A stretch of DNA of 25,000 nt from Sphaeroforma sirkka. Its lineage: Eukaryota; Opisthokonta; Ichthyosporea; Ichthyophonida. The DNA lies in contig LUCW03000638.1 in assembly GCA_001586965.3 (NCBI GenBank), positions 22,501-47,500 on the forward strand. Reading direction: 5' to 3'. Shown here one piece after another: positions 10,439 through 18,989 of this stretch. Position numbers and translations under genes: made by a program. The notes beneath the pieces are model-generated. The model did not search any database and had not been told where the DNA came from. It saw only the letters and a list, made by a program, of their open reading frames with translations. Position 1 is the first letter of the stretch. Each line of letters begins with the position of its first letter.

Positions 10439-10832
10439 GATCTAATGCCGTTTCAATCGGCATTACCTCGACTGCAATCTTGTTGGGTGCATGTGTTGTA
10501 CGAGTCTTGAGCTTTTGTTCAAACTCTTTAGACTCCTCTAGTTTAGCTAAGAATTCGGTTGAGGGTTTCCACTTAGTGGTACCTGCAGGACCGATGCGAC
10601 AAACAATGGTGTGTTTCCAAGGTGTCTTCTTAATAGAATAGGATCCCTGATACAAGAACGTGTCGGTTTCACGGTCGACATAAATAGGTTCGTCTTGAAT
10701 CATATTAATTAAATCACGTATCCATGGGTCGGAGTTACGTAAGGGACAACACAGCGTAATGGTAGATTCAGTAATATTAACATAATTTAACAACTGTGCG
10801 ATAAGTTGACAAGGTGGGTTAGCCCACGCTTT
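10398..10832 (-). CDS. Dam-like N6-adenine methyltransferase-like domain, C-terminal part
   Basis: After RNase H the chain continues, across a one-base shift at the T run 10830-10832, into WANPPCQLIAQLLN, then TLCCPLRNSDPWIRDLI, and ends inside the 100-bp repeat. Together with VDMFAAEHN and GDAFQLDLS at the end of the preceding frame (from about 10930), this matches the order of phage and DIRS Dam-type methyltransferases: a DxFAxxxN segment, a DAF/DGL segment, the NPP[Y/F] catalytic loop, then a P..D.W segment. The catalytic loop here reads NPPC, so the aromatic residue is missing and activity is doubtful. Such domains are known after RNase H in DIRS elements. In a Ty3-like pol this place is normally held by integrase. 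The last roughly 60 residues are lysine/glutamate-rich and unrecognised. Confidence 0.7.
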   Translation of the reverse strand, partial: KAWANPPCQLIAQLLNYVNITESTITLCCPLRNSDPWIRDLINMIQDEPIYVDRETDTFLYQGSYSIKKTPWKHTIVCRIGPAGTTKWKPSTEFLAKLEESKEFEQKLKTRTTHAPNKIAVEVMPIETALDHQCIISIDLDILD

Positions 10833-12255
10833 GATAAGTCAAGCTGAAATGCATCACCTTTAGGATGAGTCAACGACCTATATTCAGAAACCTGTTTGTT
10901 ATGTTCTGCGGCGAACATATCAACAGTAAATGGACCCCATCGTGATTGAGCGAGGTTAAACCGTTTCTTATTTAGCATCCAATCGGTTGCTAATAACTCC
11001 TTGACTGTTTTCTGGTAGTCGGGCACAAGTCGAGAGAGCATGTCAGGAAGATGGTTATGTATTCCTGGTATGTGTGTTATATTAAAAGCGAACTTGGCAA
11101 TAATGTCATGCCAGCGGCTCACCAACTGTGAATCAGGGTTCATATCTTTTAAGTATGTTAAAGACTTTTGATCACAGGCGACAGTAAAGTAACTTCCATA
11201 AAGGTAGTCTTTAAACTGTCTTAGCGCAGTAACTATAGCAAGGAGCTCTTGTTTAACGGTAGGGTAATTCCGTTGACTCTTATTATAACTCTTGCTAAAG
11301 AATTGTATGTAGTGCGGTTTACCATTTATCGTTTGGTAAAGCACTCCACCTACCGCTCGATCTGAAGCGTCGGTTGCTACTTGGAATGTGACACCATCCA
11401 CAGGGTACTGCATGATGGGTGCGTCCATTACTTTACTTTTGACTAGTTTAAATGCATCATCACATTCTTTAGTCCAAAGCTTTCCCAAAGGTTCATTGTG
11501 CAGCCGTAGGTGACTGAAAGGCTTTAAGTAATGAGAAAGATGCGGTACCGAATCCGAGAAGAAGCTAACAAACCCACACACAGAGTCCACATCTCCTCCA
11601 GTAATTGGTGTTGATAAATCCAACAGAAACTGTTTCTTGCCAGGATCAATTTCTACCCCTGCTGCTGATACTTTGTAGCCAAGTAAGTGTATAGTATCTT
11701 CAGCAAAAGAACACTTGTCTTCGTTAATCTTAAGTTTAGCATGATTAAGTCGCTTTAAGACTTCTTGAGCGAGTTTAGCTTGTTCATGTGCTGTCTTTGT
11801 AAAGATAACTATATCATCTAAATAGACTGATACGTTATATGACAGGTCCGCAAATAGTTCCATCATAACTTGTTGGAAGAAAGAAGGTAACATGTGTAAG
11901 CCTTCAGGTGCACCTTCAAACTGGTACTTCTTACCTTGCCAAGTATAGGAAAAGTATTTCCTATGAGGCTCATATATCTGTAGTTGATGGAATGCAGCTT
12001 TTAAGTCTATCTTGGAAAAGATAGTCGCACCCTCCATTTTGCGTAGTATCTCGCTTATCTTAGGTAAGGGAAAACTATGTTGCGGAATTAGTTTGTTGAT
12101 TGGCGACAGGTCTAGTACTACTCTTGTTTTTTACTAAACGTTTCATCAGATTTATATTGATCGACCGCTAAGAGAGCTAAGTTAACTGGGGTTGCATCAT
12201 AATTGATTTCAATTAGACCCTGTTTTAACCAATCTTCGATTTGGGTTTTTGACAA
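10787..12255 (-). CDS. Ty3-like reverse transcriptase and RNase H
   Basis: The main open part (12037-10787, 416 codons) contains the RT palm: KIDLKAAFHQL (catalytic Asp at residue 11), GAPEGLHMLPSFFQQ (43-57), VYLDDIVIF (71-79, Asp pair at 74-75), then KLKINEDKCSF and HLLGYKVSAAGVEIDPGK (117-134). RNase H follows with ATDAS (Asp 223), KQEL (Glu 264), CDQKSLTYL (Asp 289) and HLPDMLSRL (Asp 332). All four catalytic acidic residues are present. The RT N-terminus lies upstream in two pieces: LSKTQIEDWLKQGLI in another frame (12255-12134), then TRVVLDLSPINKL back in frame. The switch falls at the six-A run (T run 12127-12132 on +). The protein copies element RNA to DNA and removes the RNA strand. 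The residues from VDMFAAEHN (371) onward belong to the methyltransferase-like domain. Confidence 0.9.
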
Positions 12256-12877
12256 CGTCTTTGTGACACTTTAACTTAGAGAAGTCGACGTTTGTCAAGT
12301 CAAGTCTAACGTACCCATTAGAGAACTTAAACATACACCAGTCAGTTATTGCAATCTTCCTGTTTTGTATAATTAAGTCCATAATTATATCGGTGAAGTG
12401 CGGAATCATATCCTTTGCTTCACCTTCCGGAGGTTTAGGTATCTTTAACATATTATCATCTGACTGATCTTTATTCGGGTCTAGCCCATTAGGCAGACCA
12501 GTGAGTGTTATACCTAAACTGAGAAGATCAGTCATACCTATAATTAAATCGTATTTCTGAGACATGCCAGTAACGATTAGGTGAGTCTTCACTTCTCTTC
12601 TATCTGACAGCATTATGTGTGCATAGTCAATGGCTTGTTTGCAAGTAGTAACTTTGCCATTTCCCAAGATTAAATCAGTTGTTTCGTTATGGACAGCCAT
12701 ATCTGTAGCGTAGGCTACTTGGCGTTAGATAGCAGAGATTTCAGCCCCTGGATCAAATAGTGCCATAACTTTTTCTCCATTTACGAAAACTGTTTGAAAG
12801 ATACGTTCATCTCCTTTGGTATGGATTTTATTGAACATTTTCTCATAATCTTGCTCTAGTGCACACATATGGTACTG
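12209..12877 (-). CDS. Retropepsin-like aspartic protease (in-frame stop)
   Basis: In the same frame as the downstream Gag half, the sequence reads VMALFDPGAEISAI, where the DPGA (Asp codon 12754-12752) takes the place of the usual D-T/S-G-A active site. A TAA (12725-12727) follows, then the frame stays open through HLIVTGMSQKYDLIIGMTDL, the typical flap-to-C-terminal IIG.D/TLL strand of retropepsins. Proline in the second active-site position is unusual. The enzyme would cut Gag and Pol in the particle. Beyond about 12500 comes a linker to RT. The TGA at 12878-12880 separates it from Gag, and a frame shift near 12255 separates it from RT. DIRS elements usually lack such a protease, so its presence matters for classification. 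Confidence 0.75.
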
Positions 12878-14014
12878 TCAGTGCTTAACTTGGACGTCCG
12901 GTAAGTCCTTGCAATCCTCTTTGTGCCAACCGTTAGTACCCTTGCAAATAGCACACTCTTTCATATAGTGTCCAAAATCTGGCTTGCCTGGTGCACATTT
13001 AACAGGGTCGTGTCTACCATTCCACTTGCCATTACGTTTTGTGAGGTTGTAACCACACTTCTTGCAAGGCGCTCTCACCTTCTTTTCACCTTTCGGTTCG
13101 GTAAAAGTAGAGCCAGTACCCCCTCCAGTAGTAGTGCGAGGTTTCTTAGTACTACGCGCAGTGTTAGTCTCTACTGCGATACGCTTAGTGGGCTGGGTGT
13201 AGCTCGTGGTACTAAGTACTCTAGTAGAGGGATTGGTATGCTTGTGAACTATCTTCTCAAAGACAGACCAAGGCATAGATCGCAAATCACCATAGGCGAT
13301 GATGTCATCACTGACTTTCTTAAAGAGGTTAGCTCCCAGAGTCTCCATCATCTGACAAATTAATAAATATTCGCCAGTATAGGTACGACCACCCATCCGA
13401 GTATTCATATGTGTCATATAAGCTAGAGCACCTCGAATAGTGGTATCGTTCGCAAAGAACTTGCGAGACTCTAGAAGTTCACGGTCACGTGCATCTTCAA
13501 AAAAGGTGTTAAGTATATTATCACGCAACTGGTGCCAGGGTAGGGCTTTCCAGTTGGGCTCATGGGCCTTCAAGATAGTTCGCCATTCACCTGGCTCACA
13601 GAAATGAATAAAGGCATTCATCATCTGCTTATCCTTAAGGCTGGCAGACTCCTTAAGTTGGTCGAAGGCCTTCAGTGTCTCCACTTTACTCTCATTAGTA
13701 GAGAAATCGACCTCAGCCTGCGCGTTACCTAGCTGCTTTATAAAGCTTGGTTCTAAGCGTTCACGAGGCTCATGCTCAGTGCTACGGGCTGCTAGTGCCA
13801 AGATGGTATCTATTTCCTTTCTCTTGTTATCGATTAGATAGCGAATGTTATCCGCTTTCCTATCGTCAAGGTCAGAGTCATTCAATAGACGGTCCTCAAG
13901 GACTTGCATACCAGAGCGTAATAGCCTGAGACGAGTATGTCTGGTTCTCACTTCCTCATCCTCAGGATTAGAGCGGGAACTCTCTAACGAGGTACTGTGT
14001 AGCGATTGCCAAAA
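12878..14014 (-). CDS. Gag, capsid and zinc-binding part
   Basis: This frame is open from just upstream of the T run at 14011-14014 to TGA at 12878-12880. The GTG at 13951 need not be a start, because the upstream residues (SSRSNPEDEEV) look like continuous coding. A helical, charged region (13950-13230) with GEWRTILKAHEPNWKALPWH and LLESRKFFANDTTIRGA resembles the capsid part of Ty3-type Gag. It is followed by a basic Ser/Thr/Gly linker and a cysteine/histidine-rich end: CKKC (13066) ... HDPVKC ... HYMKEC and CAICKGTNGWHKEDC, ending at about 12911. The last part is a C-X2-C-X6-H-X3-C knuckle, a variant of the CCHC nucleic-acid-binding knuckle. It would package element RNA. It shares its frame with the protease. 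Confidence 0.8.
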   Translation of the reverse strand, partial: FWQSLHSTSLESSRSNPEDEEVRTRHTRLRLLRSGMQVLEDRLLNDSDLDDRKADNIRYLIDNKRKEIDTILALAARSTEHEPRERLEPSFIKQLGNAQAEVDFSTNESKVETLKAFDQLKESASLKDKQMMNAFIHFCEPGEWRTILKAHEPNWKALPWHQLRDNILNTFFEDARDRELLESRKFFANDTTIRGALAYMTHMNTRMGGRTYTGEYLLICQMMETLGANLFKKVSDDIIAYGDLRSMPWSVFEKIVHKHTNPSTRVLSTTSYTQPTKRIAVETNTARSTKKPRTTTGGGTGSTFTEPKGEKKVRAPCKKCGYNLTKRNGKWNGRHDPVKCAPGKPDFGHYMKECAICKGTNGWHKEDCKDLPDVQVKH

Positions 14015-14910
14015 TCGTGATTACCAGGGTTAGTCGGCAAATGAGGGTCGATATTACGAGGATGGTAAGCCTCATCGAGTTCCATACGATCATATCCTCT
14101 GACAGGGTTAGGTTTGTCAAGAGGATGGTCAATGGTAGCATCAGAGCTATAGAGATTAAGTAGTAGTTCGGAGATTATAAAACTTAGTTTATAAAATATT
14201 ACCTCTCTCACCAGTGGTAACTGGCTTAGTGGTAAACATACTGGCTGGTAGACCAGTAGGTCTCGGGTTCGAAACTGGGCCCGAAATTTTTCTTCTTCTT
14301 CGGTATAGGAAGAATCAGCCAAGTGGGACACGATAGAGGGGTCTACAACTGCTGCTGCCGCTAGCTCCTTCAAGAGCGCTTCAGTGCGGTTCAATTGGCG
14401 TCGAGATTGAGAGGATCCAACCACTCGTTGTCGAGTTATGGCGTCCTCAGCTTCGGCCCCAAGATTTGAGCTGGATGGAATGGCTTCTCCATCGATGGCG
14501 AAACCGAAATTTTCGGACAGGTCCAATACTTCCTTTTCACTCCGGATTTGTGCTGGAGTATCCTTTAGATTGTCCACGAATTTTCCAGCCTTTCGACGTT
14601 TATCCCCAATATTTGACGGCACGTGGTCAGGGGGCAAGCTGGGGTCCTGAGCTTCACTCCTAGGTGATACACGGACGCTGGCGAGCCTTTCCGCGGTAGT
14701 AGATACCTCTTCTTCCAAGGCTTTAGGATCCGACGAGTCATCCTCAGAATAATCCTCTGTACCAACCTCAGAATTTGCTTCCCCAACAGTATCCTCGGCA
14801 GGCTCAACTCCAGACAGGCTAGGTGTTTCCACAGGGACCTCAGGAACCTCGGCAGGCTTAGCAGGCTTAGAGCTAGCGGCTCCCTTGCCTTTAGAAGTAC
14901 CCTTAGCCAT
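13984..14910 (-). CDS. Gag N-terminal part (frame-broken from the rest)
   Basis: I chose the ATG at 14910-14908. The frame is open to about 15021, but upstream codons lie in the terminal repeat and lack an ATG. The N-terminus is lysine/alanine/proline-rich (MAKGTSKGKGAASSKPAKPA). A long acidic disordered stretch follows (EDYSEDDSSD), then a helical segment (RRQLNRTEALLKELAAAAV). Between about 14290 and 14158 the translation turns hydrophobic and atypical where a tRNA-like and terminal-repeat-derived insert lies. The frame then ends at 13984 after GNHDFGNRYTVPR. The next Gag part continues in another frame, and the overlap contains a four-T run (14011-14014) where loss of one base would explain the break. 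No known fold is recognised in this part. Confidence 0.65.
   Translation of the reverse strand: MAKGTSKGKGAASSKPAKPAEVPEVPVETPSLSGVEPAEDTVGEANSEVGTEDYSEDDSSDPKALEEEVSTTAERLASVRVSPRSEAQDPSLPPDHVPSNIGDKRRKAGKFVDNLKDTPAQIRSEKEVLDLSENFGFAIDGEAIPSSSNLGAEAEDAITRQRVVGSSQSRRQLNRTEALLKELAAAAVVDPSIVSHLADSSYTEEEEKFRAQFRTRDLLVYQPVCLPLSQLPLVREVIFYKLSFIISELLLNLYSSDATIDHPLDKPNPVRGYDRMELDEAYHPRNIDPHLPTNPGNHDFGNRYTVPR
14158..14194. repeat. 37-bp terminal-repeat fragment inside gag
   Basis: These 37 bases match 15338-15374 of the 5' inverted repeat of the same element in the same orientation, with one mismatch. They are directly followed by the tRNA-like segment, suggesting one composite insertion into gag. 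Confidence 0.85.
14207..14290 (+). repeat. tRNA-like (Pol III A/B box) segment inside gag
   Basis: On the + strand an A-box-like tggcttagtgg (14222-14232) and a B-box-like ggttcgaaact (14266-14276) sit at tRNA-like spacing. Between them TACTGG and CCAGTA can form a six-pair anticodon-type stem (loop of eight). The D stem and T stem are largely mispaired and there is no acceptor stem, so it is not a working tRNA. It fits a tRNA-derived SINE remnant or a captured primer-tRNA copy, antisense to gag. Confidence 0.55.
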
Positions 14911-14988
14911 AGTATTTGCAGGATAGTAAATCGATGTTAGACAGTCTAGAAGCAGTACACTACTGTAACTACTAAATAACTGAAAAAT

Positions 14989-15583
14989 ATGTAAACTTAG
15001 ATGGAAATTACTAGGTTTCAAACTATATTAAACTAAAATACAATTTAGTCAGTTAGGATTTAGCAGTGGTAGCTTGTGTAAGAATGATCGGGACTGCCTC
15101 TTGTTAAGAGCCTATATATCCTCGATCACACAGGGCGTACCTCTAGCTGTTCTTTATTGAATAATTTTCACTAGAAGTACTAAGTGTTCATGACCACATG
15201 CCTAATTTGTAGATAGACATAATAACGTAAGTCACGTTAATACATTAGCTGATATAAATAAAGTTCCATCTGAAGAAAAGTTAAAAAAGAAAAAGACTTA
15301 TTGGATTTTGGAGATTGGCGGGAGGACCAAAATCTATAAGTAGTAGTTCGGAGATTATAAAATTTAGTTTATAATATCCTACATCTACTAATGTCTCAAA
15401 TAGGTCCAAGTAGATGAGTCATACCAAATACTCAGGCTATTGGAGCCATCAAAGTGAATTTAGGACACTTTGGAAATATTGGAAAAAGAGCTTGTATTAA
15501 ATTATTTAAAATACAAATAAAAACCAATGTATTATCTCAATTGATCTTGATATTTTAGACTGACCGGAGGCCGTATTTCTACA
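14989..15583. repeat. Element 1 5' inverted terminal repeat
   Basis: This is the reverse complement of 9724-10338. The outer edge is tttctaca at 15576-15583 and the inner edge gtaaac lies at about 14991. It probably holds the promoter and 5' leader for the minus-strand transcript, because the Gag ATG lies only about 80 bp inside. I could not place a TATA box with confidence. Confidence 0.9.
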
Positions 15584-15765
15584 CATATCTTCCATTGGCC
15601 CAAGCTTCAAACGGGAATTTACTGACCACTTCTTCCCATCAATCTTTCCTGAACCACTACAGCGACTATGAGAGCCATACCATATGTTCATACATTGCAA
15701 CATACATACTTGCCATTTTTGAAATAAATAATATTATCCCTATATACATCTTCTCGAGTACGGTT
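15584..15765. other. Spacer between the two elements
   Basis: This AT-rich unique sequence of about 180 bp lies between the outer end of element 1 and the first direct repeat of element 2. It has no gene and no further terminal-repeat similarity except weak matches near 15750 to sequence outside the other direct repeat. Confidence 0.5.
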
Positions 15766-16028
15766 ATCTCAGCTAGGAAAAGTCCCTCGTCTGCGAGAAA
15801 CAAACTGAGCCCTATTCTTGCTTTATAATTCGCTAATCTCAGGTCTGTACTTGAGTATTTTCCTCACACGCGTGGTTCCGGTTTATCTTACCGGTCTACC
15901 GCTGATATTTCTGATGTCAATTCTAATATCATGAATATTCGGATCCGGACCCAAAACTCGGTATTTGATGATTCTGTGGTTTTGGTTTTTAAACTGGGTT
16001 TTTGATAATTTGGTCCCAGATGCTACAA
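15766..16028. repeat. Element 2 direct repeat, 3' copy (LTR-like)
   Basis: It aligns along its length to 23502-23745 at roughly 75% by eye. The shared edges are tctcagctaggaaaagtcc on the low side and gctacaa on the high side. On the minus strand it starts TTGTAGCAT, compatible with a TG start. Confidence 0.82.
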
Positions 16029-16202
16029 CCCCCCAACTTTGTACGTTTGAGACTGCGAAGGAGCGAAAAGTTGCATTTTACAATACTATACTATCTGGAA
16101 ATTGGTGTTTTTGTACAGGATAAAACTTGCCTCTTACGTGGTTTAGATGAAAACCCTGTCACCAATACATATTTTTACATGTTACCTAACCCATTAATTA
16201 TT

Positions 16203-16817
16203 CTATGACGGGAGTCCTCTACCACGCTCATCGGAGTCAGTCTTGACCTGTGCTCTCGGTTGATCACAACTTGACTTAGGAAACCAAATGTCAATGGCGG
16301 CTCTACAACCGAGTCTTTGATCCTTTTCCCTCTGGCTTGTGCGCTGAGCATACTTCAAGCCGATAAAAGTGAGAGTGTTCCTTGGTATGAGTGAGACTTG
16401 ATTAAGCTCCCCGCCTCGTGCGTGCATGCGCTTTCTGTTGTTCGCTGACCATTTATCCCTGCTCGTTGCCTTTGGCGTAGAGTGCGTTGTCGGTATAGTG
16501 TAAGAGCATCAGCATCTGCAATGTCTAATTCATGCGTCCAGGTACGCTACCCATCCGTCCATTGCAGTAGGTACTTCTGGAATCCATCACCTTGGATGGA
16601 CGGCCTGTTGTTGAGTATTGAGGAGAACTGAGTCTCCTCGGATGGTTGTATTCACATTGGCTATTGAAAGTGAATTCTCCCAAAGCACTGGCCTTGTGTC
16701 TATGAGTCCAATTAATTTATCACTGATCAGGTAAGGATATCTTGTTGCTTTAGTTCGATCAATGTTACAGACAAATTCCCTTTTCTCTCTTTGCTTACTA
16801 TTTTGTATAGCCCGCAT
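16203..16817 (-). pseudogene. Unassigned 3' part of element 2
   Basis: Two minus-strand frames (16817-16587, 76 codons, and 16427-16203, 74 codons) lie between the methyltransferase-like region and the 3' direct repeat. They read as mixed hydrophilic protein with no motif I recognise. They could be the end of pol, a decayed third domain, or chance. Confidence 0.3.
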
Positions 16818-16822
16818 TAAAT

Positions 16823-17460
16823 CTATTGTGGCCCATTTGTACGAACGGGAGGCAAAAACACCAGTTGCCTCATGCCTGGGTTTTGTTCAACAGATTTCCT
16901 TAACAATGGTATGAGGTCTCTGTGTATCGCTCGTTTGCGCCTAAGACTTTGAGTTGGTACGGGTAAGAGACTAAGTGTTGTGATCGGCACTTGTTTACTG
17001 AATTTTGAAAGTATATGAAAAAAATATTCAGCTTGGGTCTGTATGTATAATCTGTGGAAACGCATGGGCACAATTGATATCATTTTTGCTACAGTGGTTT
17101 TGTCGCCTGGGTGTAGGGGATGGAGGCCTTTTATTGTGAATTCTGTTCCTGAGACACGGGACATATCACTCGATGCATCTGTGTACATGTTTAATTAATA
17201 GCCAATTTTTCTTACCGTTCCTCTTGGTGCGTAGTGCCCCAGATTGTGGTATTGATCGATGGTGTGGACGTGTGCCTCATATTCGGACTCGTTTGACACA
17301 TCCCTAGTAATTACTGTTTGGGATGCTGAGACGTGTAAGGCTACTCTAAGAACCCTAAACCTGTTCCTGTCTTGTGTGTAGTATTTATGTGTGTGCATTG
17401 TGTGCCGATGCAAACAGATCTAATGTGAATTTTCCAAATCGTCTTTCAGCTTCTTTCTGG
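16823..17460 (-). pseudogene. Element 2 methyltransferase-like region remnant
   Basis: ERRFGKFTLDLFASAHN (about 17447-17397) corresponds in position and sequence to RWGPFTVDMFAAEHN in element 1. It matches the first motif of the Dam-like domain. The following frame (17188-16823, 121 codons) is the longest open piece of element 2. It contains a GLHPLHPGDKTTVAKMISIV segment that could be a diverged NPP region, but I cannot confirm this. The link between the two pieces is broken by stops. Confidence 0.5.
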
Positions 17461-17599
17461 AACCTGGGATTGTTATTTCCAGTCTATGGCTAATATGGTT
17501 ATTGGCATGTTTGTTTCCAAGGTGGCCTACTCTTGGCTGTTGTATGTTGTTTTGTTCGCGTTTTTTTCGCCTCTGACGTTTTGGTATTATGTGTGTCTT

Positions 17600-17960
17600 T
17601 GTGTAGACGCGACAACATATTTGCCATCTGGCTATCCTTGCCTGGGGTCTGTATGATGAAGAAATGGGTAGAATATGTTAGCTATCCATTTGGCTAGCAT
17701 TGGGTGTGACGTCTGTTGGCTGTTTATTTGCGTGAGTGCTTCATGATCCGTCCAAAGTGTTGTATTCCTTCCTTTGATGTATTCGAAGAAATGTTCCAGA
17801 CAGTATACCCGTGCTAGTAGCTCCTTGTGTTTGTGCCATAGGGTTGTTGGACTGGGTTCAAGCCTTTAGAGTAGTAGAAAATGTCTCTTTTTGCTCCACT
17901 CCTATGCCATAGTCAATGGCATCATTAGTTGTGATTTAAAATAGTACTCCATCAATTGGG
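17600..17960 (-). pseudogene. Element 2 RNase H remnant
   Basis: DAIDYGIGV (about 17935-17909) matches the DAS..G core of Ty3-type RNase H. HKELLARVYCLEHFF and GRNTTLWTDHEALTQ (about 17830-17735) match the KELLA and TDH segments. DSQMANMLSRL (17637-17605) matches the terminal N..AD.LSR. Several frame changes and stops separate these blocks. Confidence 0.75.
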
Positions 17961-18239
17961 TATGCTAGCATGCGATAGCTTCTTTGAGTTCTTCCTACTC
18001 TTTTTTCAGTTCCGGTGTCTATAACATATATATTCTGATTCGTTTTGCCTCCATTAGGTTGCAGAAATGTTTAGTGGTGTAGGCAAAGTTGGGGACATAA
18101 TGACACATGAAACTTGCGAGTCCCAATTCTCTGTGTAGATCTCATTTGGTTGTGGGTAGTGACTAGTCCATCATTCTTTTATGTTTTACAGAGCCAGCTT
18201 TAATTCCTTATGTGGTGACTTTCATCCGTACGACCTTGA

Positions 18240-18560
18240 CTACTTTGACCACGATTGCACATTTGTTGTTGTTGAGTCGGAATTTTTCTCGTTATATCGC
18301 AAGAATACTTTTCGTACTGTCTTGCAATGATCTTTTCATGTTAGATTTGCAATGACTATGTCATCCACGTACACCTGTACTCTTTTGCTGTCTATGAGCG
18401 AAATTGTGCTGTGAGTGAATGAAGACTGAATGGCGCTGACTTGAATGAGTATTGCGCTCCTCGCATGTGAAGAAGTATCTACTTGCTTCATTTACTAGGA
18501 AGTGGTGGAATCCTCCCGTGAGACCTAATTTCGAGAAGTTGTACTGTTCTAATTGTAGGC
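18240..18560 (-). pseudogene. Element 2 reverse transcriptase remnant
   Basis: YNFSKLGLTGGFHHF (about 18546-18500) aligns with TIFSKIDLKAAFHQL of element 1, but the first catalytic Asp is replaced by Gly. VQVYVDDIVIA (about 18380-18348) is the catalytic YVDD box. RLNNNKCAIV (about 18280-18250) aligns with KINEDKCSF. Shifts and stops between blocks show it is dead. Confidence 0.75.
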
Positions 18561-18989
18561 TGCGTAATACCTCTTATTTTTGGTAGCTAAATTTGTCTAG
18601 CTCTTATTGGCAATTGTCTCTCGTAAATCCAAATATGTTCTTAATTACTTGAGGACAGCTGTTTGGTCATGTTCCCCTGTTGATATCAATGGCAAATTCA
18701 CAGTTGTTGGTGTTGTAAATTTGTATTTGTGACCATCTGTGAGCTACCTGTGCACATTTTCATCGAATAGTGGCTTGTATTTATATAGTACGAAGTTGAC
18801 TTTGACATGCCACTTTTGTCTGACATTAATTTGATTTGCTGGCACTATGAATTTAGAGCCAGGCAGGTTGCAATGTACGTCAGAGGTATATTTGCATTGG
18901 TTTGTAAGAGGTCTGCAAGTGACCCGGTATACCTTTCTTGTCCATGTTCCGGGTCTTCCTCATGTGAAATGAGGAGTGATTCGCATTTT

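Larger units (their letters stand above)
9686..15583 (-). mobile_element. Element 1: Ty3-like retroelement with inverted terminal repeats and methyltransferase-like domain
   Basis: This retroelement of about 5.9 kb is read on the minus strand. Its order is 5' inverted terminal repeat (15583-14989), gag, retropepsin-like protease, reverse transcriptase, RNase H, Dam-methyltransferase-like domain, internal 100-bp repeat (10438-10339), and 3' inverted terminal repeat with a 38-bp extension (10338-9686). The inverted repeats differ by about ten substitutions plus poly-T length over about 590 bp, so insertion was fairly recent. I found no integrase (no HHCC or DDE pattern) and no tyrosine recombinase frame on either strand. 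Inverted termini plus an internal terminal copy are known from DIRS elements. An aspartic protease and a Ty3-type RT are known from Ty3 elements. The mixture could be an unrecognised lineage, a non-autonomous derivative, or an element that lost its integration gene. The coding region has a few single-base frame breaks and two in-frame stops. Confidence 0.88.

Noticed and set aside
12127..12133. A-run at the RT break as a programmed -1 frameshift site
   Set aside because: The codon phase does not fit the X XXY YYZ heptamer and no strong downstream stem is evident. Loss of one A is simpler.
12923..13363. 146-codon + strand frame opposite gag
   Set aside because: It is antisense to a clearly coding Gag region and has no motifs. 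I also looked here for a tyrosine recombinase overlapping in another frame, as in DIRS, and found none.
14207..14290. Functional tRNA gene
   Set aside because: The D and T stems mispair, there is no acceptor stem, and the anticodon loop has eight bases.
9686..15583. Ordinary Ty3 LTR retrotransposon
   Set aside because: The long terminal repeats are inverted, not direct, and no integrase follows RNase H.
18340..18400. Copia (Ty1) origin of element 2 suggested by YVDD
   Set aside because: RNase H directly follows RT, and the KELLA, TDH and LSR blocks are Ty3-like.
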